A stretch of DNA of 10,252 nucleotides from Methylococcaceae bacterium (GTDB taxonomy: Bacteria > Pseudomonadota > Gammaproteobacteria > Methylococcales > Methylomonadaceae). The notes beneath the pieces were generated by a model that worked only from the letters and a program-made list of their open reading frames with translations, did no database searches and was not told the DNA's origin. How positions within the stretch are numbered: position 1 is the stretch's first letter; the number at the start of each line of letters is the position of its first letter. Shown here one piece after another: positions 1 through 6,019 of this stretch. The stretch is taken from contig JABFST010000410.1 in assembly GCA_013140465.1 (NCBI GenBank), positions 1 through 10,252 of the forward strand, written 5' to 3'. The position numbers were made by a program, and so were the translations under genes.

Positions 1-59
1 TGGGGCGGGAGTAATTTTTTTAGGATTGATAGTTTTCGTTCTTCGGATATGTGTGCCAT
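1..59 (-). CDS. Transposase N-terminus, OrfA/helix-turn-helix type (partial at 3' end)
   Basis: An ATG at 57-59 opens a frame that reads MAHISEERKLSILKKLLPP before the window ends. The pattern of a Ser/Glu-rich start followed by SILKKLLPP is familiar from the DNA-binding first protein of IS3-like transposases, which binds the element's ends and is followed by a helix-turn-helix and a catalytic DDE partner. Only 19 residues are visible, so neither the helix-turn-helix nor the catalytic part can be checked. No strong ribosome binding site lies before the ATG. A GGGGGCGA stretch is about 15 bases upstream. Confidence 0.6.
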   Translation of the reverse strand, partial: MAHISEERKLSILKKLLPP

Positions 60-119
60 GTGTGTTGTCCATTTCGCCCCCACTTTTCTGGGTTAATAAA
101 TACGACAACTATTCTGACA
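1..119 (-). mobile_element. End of an insertion sequence (partial, runs off the left edge)
   Basis: The first 19 codons of a transposase read leftward from base 59. The herA reading frame to the right loses its expected continuation just outside this segment and hits a stop within it. The outer end is probably near base 119, where the plus strand reads ATTCTGACA and so ends in CA, as IS3-type elements do. Bases 60-119 would then be the terminal inverted repeat plus the promoter of the transposase gene. The other end and the target duplication are outside the window, so the exact boundary and the IS family are inferred. Confidence 0.65.
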
Positions 120-1059
120 TAGGGGGGGTTTCAATCTGTCCATCTCGTACTGTTCTAAGTGATTGAATCATAGTTGGTCTTTGTGTCTTGCTGCTTGCCT
201 GTGTAAAAGCACTCCACTCTGCGCTATTCCAAAACCACAACGGCACTTGCAATTGCTTTATACCGTCTGTAGCTTCAACTGCATAAACCCTGACTTTCTC
301 ATCATCCTTGAACGCATGGGCATACTCACCATTGGGGTCAAGTACAATAAAACGAGCGTTGGGTTCTTTAGGTTTATTTTTTTCGTTACATTCTTCTTCT
401 GTTGTATCCAGTGATTTTTCTTCTTTATTACATTCTTTTTTTGCTGCATCCAGTGACCAGCGAATCAAACCTGCTACTGTGCATGATTTACCACTGCCTG
501 TATTACCCAATACGGCAAGATGACGACCAAATAATCGGTCAGGATCGATGCGAACCTCGGCATTAGCCGCTAATGGACTAATTCCTATTTTTACATGGCG
601 ATTGTCGCCAGATTCGACAATAGAACGCAGTTGTTTTTGTGTGGGTAGTAGTACGGCATCACCCACTGACGGGAAAGTCTCAACGCCTCGTTTAAAAATA
701 TAGCGATCATCACCATCCTCATCTTTGCTACCATCATATTGCAAACTTCCTAATGGATTTAAGCTCATTTTTCGCAATGGATAGGGCAAGTCTATCAACC
801 CAAAGTCTTGCATCCCTTTACGTTTAGGATACTGTGAACGTTCTACCGTAATCCACTCCACTTGAGCAACCAAATAGCCGTCATCGCTGGATATAAGGAC
901 ATAACCGTTAATGCGCGGAAATGGGCGCGGAGTACCTGTATTTAATGCTACAGAATCTGGAGCTTCAATATCCAGCAATACTTTGATTTCATCGGGTGAT
1001 ACAAAGTCGATACTGCCGATTCGCAAAGAATCTATATAGGCTAGCGGTGAAAGACTCAT
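109..1059 (-). pseudogene. herA: HerA-like ATPase/helicase of a SIR2-HerA defence module, truncated by an IS
   Basis: The product is the N-terminal 316 residues of a HerA/DUF87-type hexameric ATPase. Residues about 5-160 form the beta-barrel (HAS-barrel-like) domain. Walker A is GNTGSGKS at residues 185-192, and the HerA-typical IVLDPNGEY is at 238-246. Family members usually run to 500-600 residues, with Walker B (hydrophobic stretch plus DE), sensor and arginine-finger elements downstream. All of these are missing here. The last few residues before the stop appear to be encoded by the end of the insertion sequence. The start is well supported: GAGGAA lies seven bases before ATG, and the ATG overlaps the SIR2 stop by one base (TAATG), so the pair is probably translationally coupled. 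In characterised systems HerA forms a complex with SIR2. Loss of the catalytic C-terminus should abolish ATP hydrolysis. Residues 203-230 contain a charged 14-residue tandem repeat. Confidence 0.85.
370..453 (-). repeat. Imperfect 42-bp tandem duplication inside herA
   Basis: Two adjacent 42-base units (412-453 and 370-411) align along their whole length. They start CTGGATGCAGCA and CTGGATACAACA, and both contain GAATGTAA in the middle. They encode LDAAKKECNKEEKS and LDTTEEECNEKNKP, so the duplication keeps the frame. It lies between the helix after Walker A and the next beta strand, where it lengthens a charged surface loop. Confidence 0.75.
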
Positions 1060-2459
1060 TATAATTCCTCTACAGAATTATTAGGGTCTGCTTGGGGCAA
1101 TGCAATTGTAGGGCTTGTTGTGTCAGGCTCTTGAGTACCGAAACGTTGTTTAAGTAACTCACTCATGCGGAAAGTCGCCTTATCAATCGCAGATTTTGGA
1201 AGGTAGTGATCAGTCAATGTTTTCAGATCACCCAAATGGTTGCCAATCAAAAGACTTATTTGTGAGGGGCGACCAATCTTTTCATAGGTTTTAAGAATAC
1301 GCTTCAAAGGATCATCGTAAGAAATAATTACCAAGTGGGTAGAGGGAATGGTTAGCATATCTTCAATGATGCGGTTGATATGCTCGTCCCCGAAACTGTA
1401 ACCGTAACACACCAAAGTGCTATTGGGTCGGCAAGTAGCGGCTGCAAAATCCCTGAATAATTCAACATAAGGATAGGCGGCGGTTTCTCTATCCTTTGCG
1501 GAATTTGGATAAATCATTAGTTGGTGTGCTGTTGCGTTCTTCAATGCAGGTGAGTTCAAGTAAGGGTCAACACTTTCCGCACCAAAAGGCAAACCTATAC
1601 GGCGAATGTCTTTATCCGCCTGCACCCAATCTATTGAGCCATGTAGCTTGGTAAAACGTGCCACTCCTTCAAGGTAGCGCGGCTCGCCACGAATACCTGG
1701 CGGATTATAGTGCATGTCCAAATCTAGCCGTGATGAACGAAATACTGGCATCAGATTACCTAAAAAACGATCAAGTAGATGCAACCCTGCCAGTTCTGCC
1801 CCTGCTTCAATCAAACGATCATAGTTTGTGGTAAAGATATTAAGCCGATCTCGTGTTCCTGTGCGACTGGCAAAACTCATCAAAAAATTGATAAGTATGT
1901 TAAAGGCTTTTTCTCTCGCTTCTTCTTGTGCTTCGGCTATCCCTTTTTCACTTGTCAGTATGGATTGTGAAAAATTCGTAAGAATACTGGTTATATCATC
2001 ACGAAGTTGATCTGCTTGCGTATCTTCTAAAATTTCTAAACCACACAATAATTCGTTGGCAACCCTGATTTGATCTTCAAAATTCCCTTCTTCACGACCA
2101 GAACGCTTAGCTGATTTTTTGGAAGAAGCATTGATTTTATCATCGTGGTTCTTGAATTTAACCTCTTCCATTCCTGCGGCGCTCTTACCCGTTGCCAAAC
2201 GGTGAACAGCATGGGTCAATCCAGAAGCAACTAAAAGAGCGAGATGTTCCGACTGAAAAAGCGAAGTGAGCCAAGGTTCGATACGGGGACGTAGTTCTTT
2301 TTCTGTAAAATCTTTTCCATTCAGCCATGAGCAAGTTTTATCATCAGATAACTTAAATTTATGGTCATCACTTTTTTCAAAAATCACAATATCTGAATCA
2401 TCACGAGTTTTGATGTAGTTGAGCTTTGTTGTATTTGTTGTTGTTTTTTCTTCAGACAT
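1059..2459 (-). CDS. SIR2-family NADase-like protein of a SIR2-HerA antiphage module
   Basis: A 466-residue SIR2-fold protein. The visible SIR2 signatures are TTNYD at residues 210-214, KLHGSIDW at 271-278 (His273 being the expected catalytic histidine) and YGYSFGDEHI at 352-361, the C-terminal Rossmann motif common in prokaryotic defence SIR2 proteins. These proteins usually cleave NAD+ to stop phage propagation. The first glycine-rich motif (normally GAGxS) seems weak: the best candidate is LLVASGLTHAV at 75-85. A Lys/Ser-rich low-complexity segment at about 92-124 follows it and is followed by NFEDQIRVANELL. herA follows with a one-base overlap, the usual partner order for this module. The ATG at 2457-2459 has no clear Shine-Dalgarno sequence and sits in an A/T-rich leader. 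A large palindrome lies 39 bases upstream. The gene is visibly more A/T-rich than the neighbouring mazEF pair, which suggests separate acquisition. The reading frame is intact, but activity without full HerA is uncertain. Confidence 0.88.
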   Translation of the reverse strand: MSEEKTTTNTTKLNYIKTRDDSDIVIFEKSDDHKFKLSDDKTCSWLNGKDFTEKELRPRIEPWLTSLFQSEHLALLVASGLTHAVHRLATGKSAAGMEEVKFKNHDDKINASSKKSAKRSGREEGNFEDQIRVANELLCGLEILEDTQADQLRDDITSILTNFSQSILTSEKGIAEAQEEAREKAFNILINFLMSFASRTGTRDRLNIFTTNYDRLIEAGAELAGLHLLDRFLGNLMPVFRSSRLDLDMHYNPPGIRGEPRYLEGVARFTKLHGSIDWVQADKDIRRIGLPFGAESVDPYLNSPALKNATAHQLMIYPNSAKDRETAAYPYVELFRDFAAATCRPNSTLVCYGYSFGDEHINRIIEDMLTIPSTHLVIISYDDPLKRILKTYEKIGRPSQISLLIGNHLGDLKTLTDHYLPKSAIDKATFRMSELLKQRFGTQEPDTTSPTIALPQADPNNSVEEL

Positions 2460-2497
2460 GACAATTTATTTTTTTGAAAAAAGCGATAATAGCCCGC

Positions 2498-2526
2498 GTG
2501 TTATTCACACAATTGTGTGATAACAC
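2498..2526. promoter_or_regulatory. Near-perfect 29-bp palindrome upstream of the SIR2 gene (possible operator)
   Basis: The core TCACACAATTGTGTGA at 2505-2520 is a perfect 16-bp palindrome. It is flanked by GTGTTA at 2498-2503 and TAACAC at 2521-2526, which are also complementary, with one unpaired T (2504) between. No T-tract follows on either strand, so it is a poor terminator. It lies between the end of mazF and the start of SIR2, where a dimeric repressor or activator could bind. No candidate regulator is visible beside it. Confidence 0.5.
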
Positions 2527-2597
2527 TGTTTTTAATTCACCATTTACTTTTTGTTTTTTACCTACAATTTAACAAAACCCCCACTTCCGCGCACTTT

Positions 2598-2930
2598 TTA
2601 CTCGAAGATCACAGCCAGCCGCGCCATCACTTCATCCATAATGGCTTCCGGCACGCTTTCCAGCTTCTTGGCGTGACGGGCGCCCAAGTCAATGGCGCGC
2701 GGCTGGTCACAGCGGATAACGCCCGTTGTGCTTGTCCCCGCACCCATCAACGTTACCGCAAAGCCGCTGGCACGGGCATGGTTTCCGCCGCCAGTAATTG
2801 GCAGAACTATCGGCGTATGGGTTGTGCGGTTGAAAGCGGCGGGCGAAACGACCAAAACTGGTCGGGTTCCTTGCTGTTCGGGTTCTGCCGTTGGATCAAG
2901 TGCAACCCGATAAATGTCCCCGCGCTCCAT
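2598..2930 (-). CDS. chpB: MazF/ChpB/PemK-family mRNA interferase toxin
   Basis: A 110-residue protein of normal family length. MERGDIYRV opens the SH3-like barrel, as in MazF, ChpB and PemK toxins. EQQGTRPVLVVSP at residues 18-30 holds the conserved GxRP (Arg23), and LPITGGGN at 43-50 holds the conserved Thr46. Arg and Thr at these places are the usual RNA-cleaving residues. The middle and C-terminus (GGNHARASGFAV, then RAIDLGARHAKKL) resemble E. coli ChpB more than MazF. The family cuts mRNA at short sequence motifs and arrests growth until the antitoxin is restored. The ATG follows the antitoxin stop directly (TAAATG), so the two genes are co-transcribed and probably coupled. All expected residues are present, so it looks functional. 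Confidence 0.9.
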   Translation of the reverse strand: MERGDIYRVALDPTAEPEQQGTRPVLVVSPAAFNRTTHTPIVLPITGGGNHARASGFAVTLMGAGTSTTGVIRCDQPRAIDLGARHAKKLESVPEAIMDEVMARLAVIFE

Positions 2931-3188
2931 TTACAGCAGCTCGCTACCGACCGGGCGAGCATCCAACCAAGCCTGATCTTCAGCACTTATCGGTGCGGAA
3001 GCGTCACATTGCGCCAACAACTCGTTGAGGGTGTAGCGGGGACGTAATTGGGGCTCAACCACCAGCCGCCCATGATCGACATCAACACGGACTGTGGTTC
3101 CCGCTTTCATTTGCAACATATCAAGAATTGCTGGTGGAACTACCATCATAATTGAACCGCCAACTTTACGAAGACTTGTGGTGTGCAT
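2931..3188 (-). CDS. chpS: MazE/ChpS-family antitoxin (AbrB-like DNA-binding domain)
   Basis: An 85-residue antitoxin directly upstream of the MazF/ChpB toxin. Residues 1-47 form an AbrB/MazE swapped-hairpin domain: SLRKVGGSIMMVVPPAIL corresponds to the family pattern of RWGNSxGxxIP, and AGTTVRVDVDHGRLVVEP follows. The acidic tail (YTLNELLAQCDAS, then the Asp/Glu-rich end) is the toxin-binding part and closely resembles the E. coli ChpS tail. The role is to block the toxin's RNA site and to repress the operon together with the toxin. The ATG at 3186-3188 is preceded by AGG at a proper distance. A TATAAT-like box and a small palindrome lie just upstream, which suits autoregulation. Confidence 0.88.
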   Translation of the reverse strand: MHTTSLRKVGGSIMMVVPPAILDMLQMKAGTTVRVDVDHGRLVVEPQLRPRYTLNELLAQCDASAPISAEDQAWLDARPVGSELL

Positions 3189-3200
3189 GACCTTACCTGC

Positions 3201-3221
3201 ATTATATAAAATATAGCTATA
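3201..3221 (-). promoter_or_regulatory. Putative promoter -10 box and operator of the mazEF-type pair
   Basis: On the minus strand TATAAT occurs at 3201-3206, 12 bases before the antitoxin ATG. Immediately upstream is the perfect 10-bp palindrome TATAGCTATA at 3212-3221. No good -35 match sits at 17 bases. A palindrome next to the -10 box of a MazE-family operon is where the antitoxin would be expected to bind, but this is inferred from position. Confidence 0.4.
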
Positions 3222-3456
3222 GCACTTGCTACCCTGCTTAACAACCCGTATTAATATGACACCCGTTATGTGAAAAATGATACCCCCCGCTTAATAGGCA
3301 AGTGACAGGCGGCTTATTGATTAAAATCGCATAGGCTATGTTGAGTTCCCTAATATACTCTTTTTTATAGCGCGCTTCCCTGTGGCCCGGACAAAAAAGC
3401 TACCTTTGCGGCCGCCATAATTACTTCGACATTGCGCTACGTCAAGTGTTTAGCCC
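3222..3456. other. Short non-coding gap with a possible IS21-type end remnant
   Basis: No credible gene lies here on either strand. TATGACACCC (3256-3265) and AATGATACCC (3277-3286) form two imperfect direct repeats 21 bases apart. Repeats of this kind resemble the multiple TGTCA-containing repeats at the ends of IS21-like elements. No transposase remnant accompanies them. No T-tailed hairpin is visible downstream of the 327-residue gene. Confidence 0.25.
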
Positions 3457-4440
3457 TTAAAAAACCACACCATCACCAATAACGACCTTCAATTTCTTCT
3501 TTAACTTAACAATTTTAGGGTCAAAATTAGCCATAATATCGTCAAATTGATTTTTCAGAAATGATTTAAGCAAGGCTTTTTCACTCTCGGCACACTGTAA
3601 AACGGCAGCCGCCTCTTGCTGATAACGGCGGCAATCAGCAACTATCGATTTAAAGTGTATCTCTTTCATTACCGATGGATCTGACGCAATGATGGTCATA
3701 CTCGGATCCAATTCGTCTTCCGATACCTCAACAAAATAAACCGCTTTTTGCTGCTCATTAAAGCATTGATCGACCAGATAATCATGCCTGGAACTCAGGT
3801 AATCCCTAAGCCTTGTTTCTAGTTCATCAAGCTGCGCTTCCAGCCCATAGGCATCCCGCCGCATATCCCACAAACTGCCACCTTTTTCCTTTTTGCCATG
3901 ATTTTTTCCTTCAACAAAACGATAGGGGATCAGCTCATTGATATAATCGTACTCAACATCGCTCAAGGCATTAAAAAGAAAGCCAGCTTTGGTTAGCAAG
4001 GTGACGTAATAAAATTTGCCATCAATCAACATACGCGCCCATCGGGAATAGGTCGTACCTTTATAGGGCCTTATGGTGTAACCTTCTTGGTCACCTGCCT
4101 TACTTGATTCTTGAAATTCGTGAGCATCAAAATCATAATCGTACCAGGTATCAAAATCTAACGCGCCTTTGCTACCCATTTCATTTAGAAAGAAACAATT
4201 ATCACCTATTCCGGCTAACGGAAGTATGGCTTGATTGAATATAAATGTTTGTTCTGGCGTGCATTGATCTTCAGTATCATCATTTAAGGTAATACCGAAT
4301 AATGTTTTGTATAGATGACCTTTAATTATTTTGTATTCAGCATCCGTAATATCTTGCCCGTATCTTTCTTGACGCGCCTTATCCCATGAAAAATAATCGG
4401 AGTTTGCTTTGATGATGGCTTGTCTTAGTTCAGGTATCAT
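3457..4440 (-). CDS. Hypothetical 327-residue soluble protein in the defence/toxin island
   Basis: I do not recognise the family. The frame is long, intact and has ordinary codon use, so it is very likely a real gene. There is no signal peptide or membrane segment. The central part (about residues 85-175) is rich in aromatic and acidic residues (for example DFDTWYDYDFDAHEF at 94-108). A short heptad-like stretch at about 198-220 (EAQLDELETRLRDYL) suggests a coiled coil. The last 25 residues are basic (KIVKLKKKLK) and end in VIGDGVVF. Only a weak GGGAAA ribosome site precedes the ATG. It stands alone, with about 270 bases to the downstream antitoxin gene and about 600 gene-free bases upstream. 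The neighbourhood (SIR2-HerA, MazF, VapBC, ParE) makes a defence or toxin-related role possible, but nothing in the sequence shows it. Confidence 0.7.
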   Translation of the reverse strand: MIPELRQAIIKANSDYFSWDKARQERYGQDITDAEYKIIKGHLYKTLFGITLNDDTEDQCTPEQTFIFNQAILPLAGIGDNCFFLNEMGSKGALDFDTWYDYDFDAHEFQESSKAGDQEGYTIRPYKGTTYSRWARMLIDGKFYYVTLLTKAGFLFNALSDVEYDYINELIPYRFVEGKNHGKKEKGGSLWDMRRDAYGLEAQLDELETRLRDYLSSRHDYLVDQCFNEQQKAVYFVEVSEDELDPSMTIIASDPSVMKEIHFKSIVADCRRYQQEAAAVLQCAESEKALLKSFLKNQFDDIMANFDPKIVKLKKKLKVVIGDGVVF

Positions 4441-4544
4441 TAGGTTTCCCGAATATGATCGAATTGCAAAAAGGTAGCATGTATTTTCAGGCTACCAACA
4501 TAAGGTGGGATAAACACTTACGAAAAGTTTAAGTCGTCAGCAGG

Positions 4545-4573
4545 GGTCGGGCACATGCTTTTCGTGCCCGACC
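4545..4573. repeat. REP-like hairpin, 10-bp perfect stem
   Basis: GGTCGGGCAC (4545-4554) and GTGCCCGACC (4564-4573) are exact reverse complements separated by a nine-base loop. Only TTTC follows on the plus strand, and no T-run follows on the minus strand. It is therefore more likely a dispersed intergenic hairpin repeat than a rho-independent terminator. Confidence 0.5.
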
Positions 4574-4792
4574 TTTCAATGCTCGGATTAGGTGATGGCT
4601 TCGGATAATTATAATGGCAATGCCTATTCGGATACCAATTGTGGCATTTTTTTGTGGTTTTAACACTGCCGTTTTATCCTAAGATGCGGCAAAAAAATGG
4701 GGGGCAGGCCTTACATTTGACATTTCCCACCCTCTATTCAGCCTGTTTCATCTCTAGCCTAAACTCCAACTCCATTTTGGGAACGCCTATGA

Positions 4793-4865
4793 CCAAGCTA
4801 CGCTTGGCGTAGTGGATACATCAAGCAGAGCTTGATGGTAGGCATTTCCAAACAGAGCTTTTGAA
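4793..4865. repeat. Cluster of three related small hairpins
   Basis: Unit A is CCAAGC-TAC-GCTTGG at 4793-4807. Unit B is CATCAAGC-AGA-GCTTGATG at 4819-4837, an 8-bp stem with a three-base loop. Unit C is a decayed form, CCAAACAGAGCTTTTG, at 4848-4863. The shared core, CAA(G/A)C then three bases then GCTT, repeats about every 26-29 bases. This suggests tandem copies of one mobile palindromic unit at different stages of decay. Confidence 0.4.
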
Positions 4866-5046
4866 CGAGGGAATTGCTTAACAAAGGCAAGAGTCCGTTA
4901 GCCGTTGCCAAGTTGCTGAATGCTTGCAGTGCCAGGCTGTACAATTGCCAGATCGATTAACCTTAATCATGCTTACGCTCTACCCAATTTACGGGATACT
5001 TGCTGGGTTTATTGCCTGATTATCGTTAAATAGTGTGGGGTGACAT

Positions 5047-5345
5047 TTACTCATCAGTGAAGATGCCTCCGTTCAAATCGCGGGCACTATGCAAAACACG
5101 GACAATTTCGATGCCATCCAACAGGGGCAAGTAAAAAATAACATACCGACCCACCGGAAAACTCCGTAAGTTTTCTGCCAATTCATCACGCAAACGCCCA
5201 ATACTGGGCATTACGCCAATGTATTGAATTTCTAATCAATATGGTCAATAAAACTATCCGCTCGTGCTTCGCTGTCATCGGCTATGTAATCCCATATTTC
5301 GGCCAAGTCGGCTTTAGCACGAGGGCGTTTGACAATGATCGGCAT
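5047..5345 (-). pseudogene. ParE/RelE-family toxin, broken by a single frameshift
   Basis: From the ATG at 5343-5345 the frame reads MPIIVKRPRAKADLAEIWDY and continues to FIDHID, then meets TAG at 5232-5234. One frame over, from about base 5235, the protein continues as LEIQYIGVMPSIGRLRDELA, then LRSFPVGRYVIFYLP, and ends HSARDLNGGIFTDE with TAA at 5047-5049. Together the two halves give about 99 residues, the normal length of plasmid-stabilisation ParE toxins, which poison DNA gyrase. The PxIGRxRxEL and SFPVGRYVIFY signatures are typical. The whole span is 299 bases, one short of a multiple of three, which fits a one-base deletion near 5235-5245. No ParD-like antitoxin lies directly upstream; the preceding sequence is the vapC remnant. 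Confidence 0.8.
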
Positions 5346-5404
5346 TTATGCGCCTAGGCTAGTATAGTGGCCCCCAATGTCCAGACAATATTTATTGCTA
5401 TCAC

Positions 5405-5424
5405 CTAAAAATAAGGATTTTTAG
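5405..5424. repeat. A/T-rich 8-bp hairpin between the vapC and parE remnants
   Basis: CTAAAAAT (5405-5412) and ATTTTTAG (5417-5424) are exact reverse complements around the loop AAGG. It lies just past the point where vapC similarity ends, so it may mark a deletion or insertion joint. It lacks the G/C-rich stem of a standard terminator. Confidence 0.3.
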
Positions 5425-5438
5425 CATAACAGGACTGT

Positions 5439-5576
5439 ACCGAAAGAAAGTTCAGCTTTAACAATCGAACATTATTAAATTGGACTGGGTTTATGTTGCT
5501 GCATTTTTATCCGCACTAAGGAATCAGGGCGATTTAAATATACGATACAGGCATTGGTATCCAGTAGCTATTTCAC
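5439..5576 (-). pseudogene. vapC: VapC PIN-domain toxin remnant
   Basis: A GTG at 5574-5576 overlaps the stop of the VapB gene (GTGA), as in intact vapBC operons. The frame then reads VK, stop, LLDTNACIVYLNRPDSLV, and later two consecutive stops followed by CSIVKAELSFG. LDTN carries the first catalytic Asp of the PIN domain and VKAEL carries the conserved Glu, at the usual spacing of about 36 residues. Similarity ends there, so roughly two thirds of the normal ~130-residue toxin is missing. Three in-frame stops (codons 3, 34 and 35) plus the missing C-terminus show an old, dead gene. The intact family are magnesium-dependent ribonucleases, often cutting tRNA or rRNA. Confidence 0.75.
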
Positions 5577-6019
5577 AGTAATTCAAGCCGCTGTTCATAG
5601 TCGCATTGCGCGATGCGTTCTAAGGGTTCATCAGCAAAACAACCCGCAGTTTTAGCAAAAAAATCAGTTGGCCAATTATCTTCAACATCGTTAATTGGCG
5701 TTAAATTAACAGCTGACAAGTATCTGATAATGAGCTTATCAATAGATTCTTGTCTATGTTGTGCTTCGATTTTTAATGCTTGATAAGTGGTATCGGGTAT
5801 GTCAATGGTGATTTGAGTGATGGCTATAGCTGCTTTTCTAATTTTTGTTGATAGTTGTAATTTGAAAAGAGGGCGCAACAGCTTATGGATTTTATCGTTC
5901 CCGCTTAAACAGCGAATCGCCAGAAGTGCAACAATGGGCTTTAGTAACCTTGGCGACAATGAAGGGGTGTTTAGCGTGGGAGCTAAGGGCCTGCACCCGT
6001 CCCACAGAAACCGGTGCAA
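5573..6019 (-). CDS. vapB: VapB-type antitoxin (C-terminal 83 residues) fused to a repeat-derived N-terminus
   Basis: The conserved part is the last 83 residues, from about base 5821: ITQITIDIPDTTYQALKIEA, then WPTDFFAKTAGCFADEPLER and a DYEQRLELL end. The WxxDFFxKTAG...DYExR pattern is typical of antitoxins paired with PIN-domain toxins. The codon where a Met would be expected is ATC (5819-5821), and no ATG, GTG or TTG follows the upstream repeat at a good distance. The only ATG in frame is at 6019. The intervening 66 residues (starting MHRFLWDGCRPLAPTLNTPS) look like translated repeat DNA, not antitoxin. Either an alternative codon is used (ATT at 5842, TTG at 5878) or the start has been lost. 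The partner toxin is dead, so the gene is under no obvious need to work. Confidence 0.6.
   Translation of the reverse strand: MHRFLWDGCRPLAPTLNTPSLSPRLLKPIVALLAIRCLSGNDKIHKLLRPLFKLQLSTKIRKAAIAITQITIDIPDTTYQALKIEAQHRQESIDKLIIRYLSAVNLTPINDVEDNWPTDFFAKTAGCFADEPLERIAQCDYEQRLELL

Larger units (their letters stand above)
4441..5046. other. Gene-free stretch rich in short hairpin repeats
   Basis: No supported coding frame is present on either strand over about 600 bases. The stretch contains a perfect 10-bp hairpin near 4559, followed by CGGATTAGGTGATGGC, which resembles REP-type intergenic repeats. It also contains a run of three related small hairpins at 4793-4865. The segment looks like a hot spot for small repeat insertion. 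Confidence 0.55.

Noticed and set aside
2498..2526. Palindrome read as a terminator for the mazEF pair
   Set aside because: No T-run follows the stem on the minus strand, so a binding site is the more natural reading.
2517..3047. A 176-codon plus-strand frame across the mazEF-type pair
   Set aside because: It is antisense to two well-supported genes, shows no family features, and owes its length to the G/C-rich codon pattern of the opposite strand.
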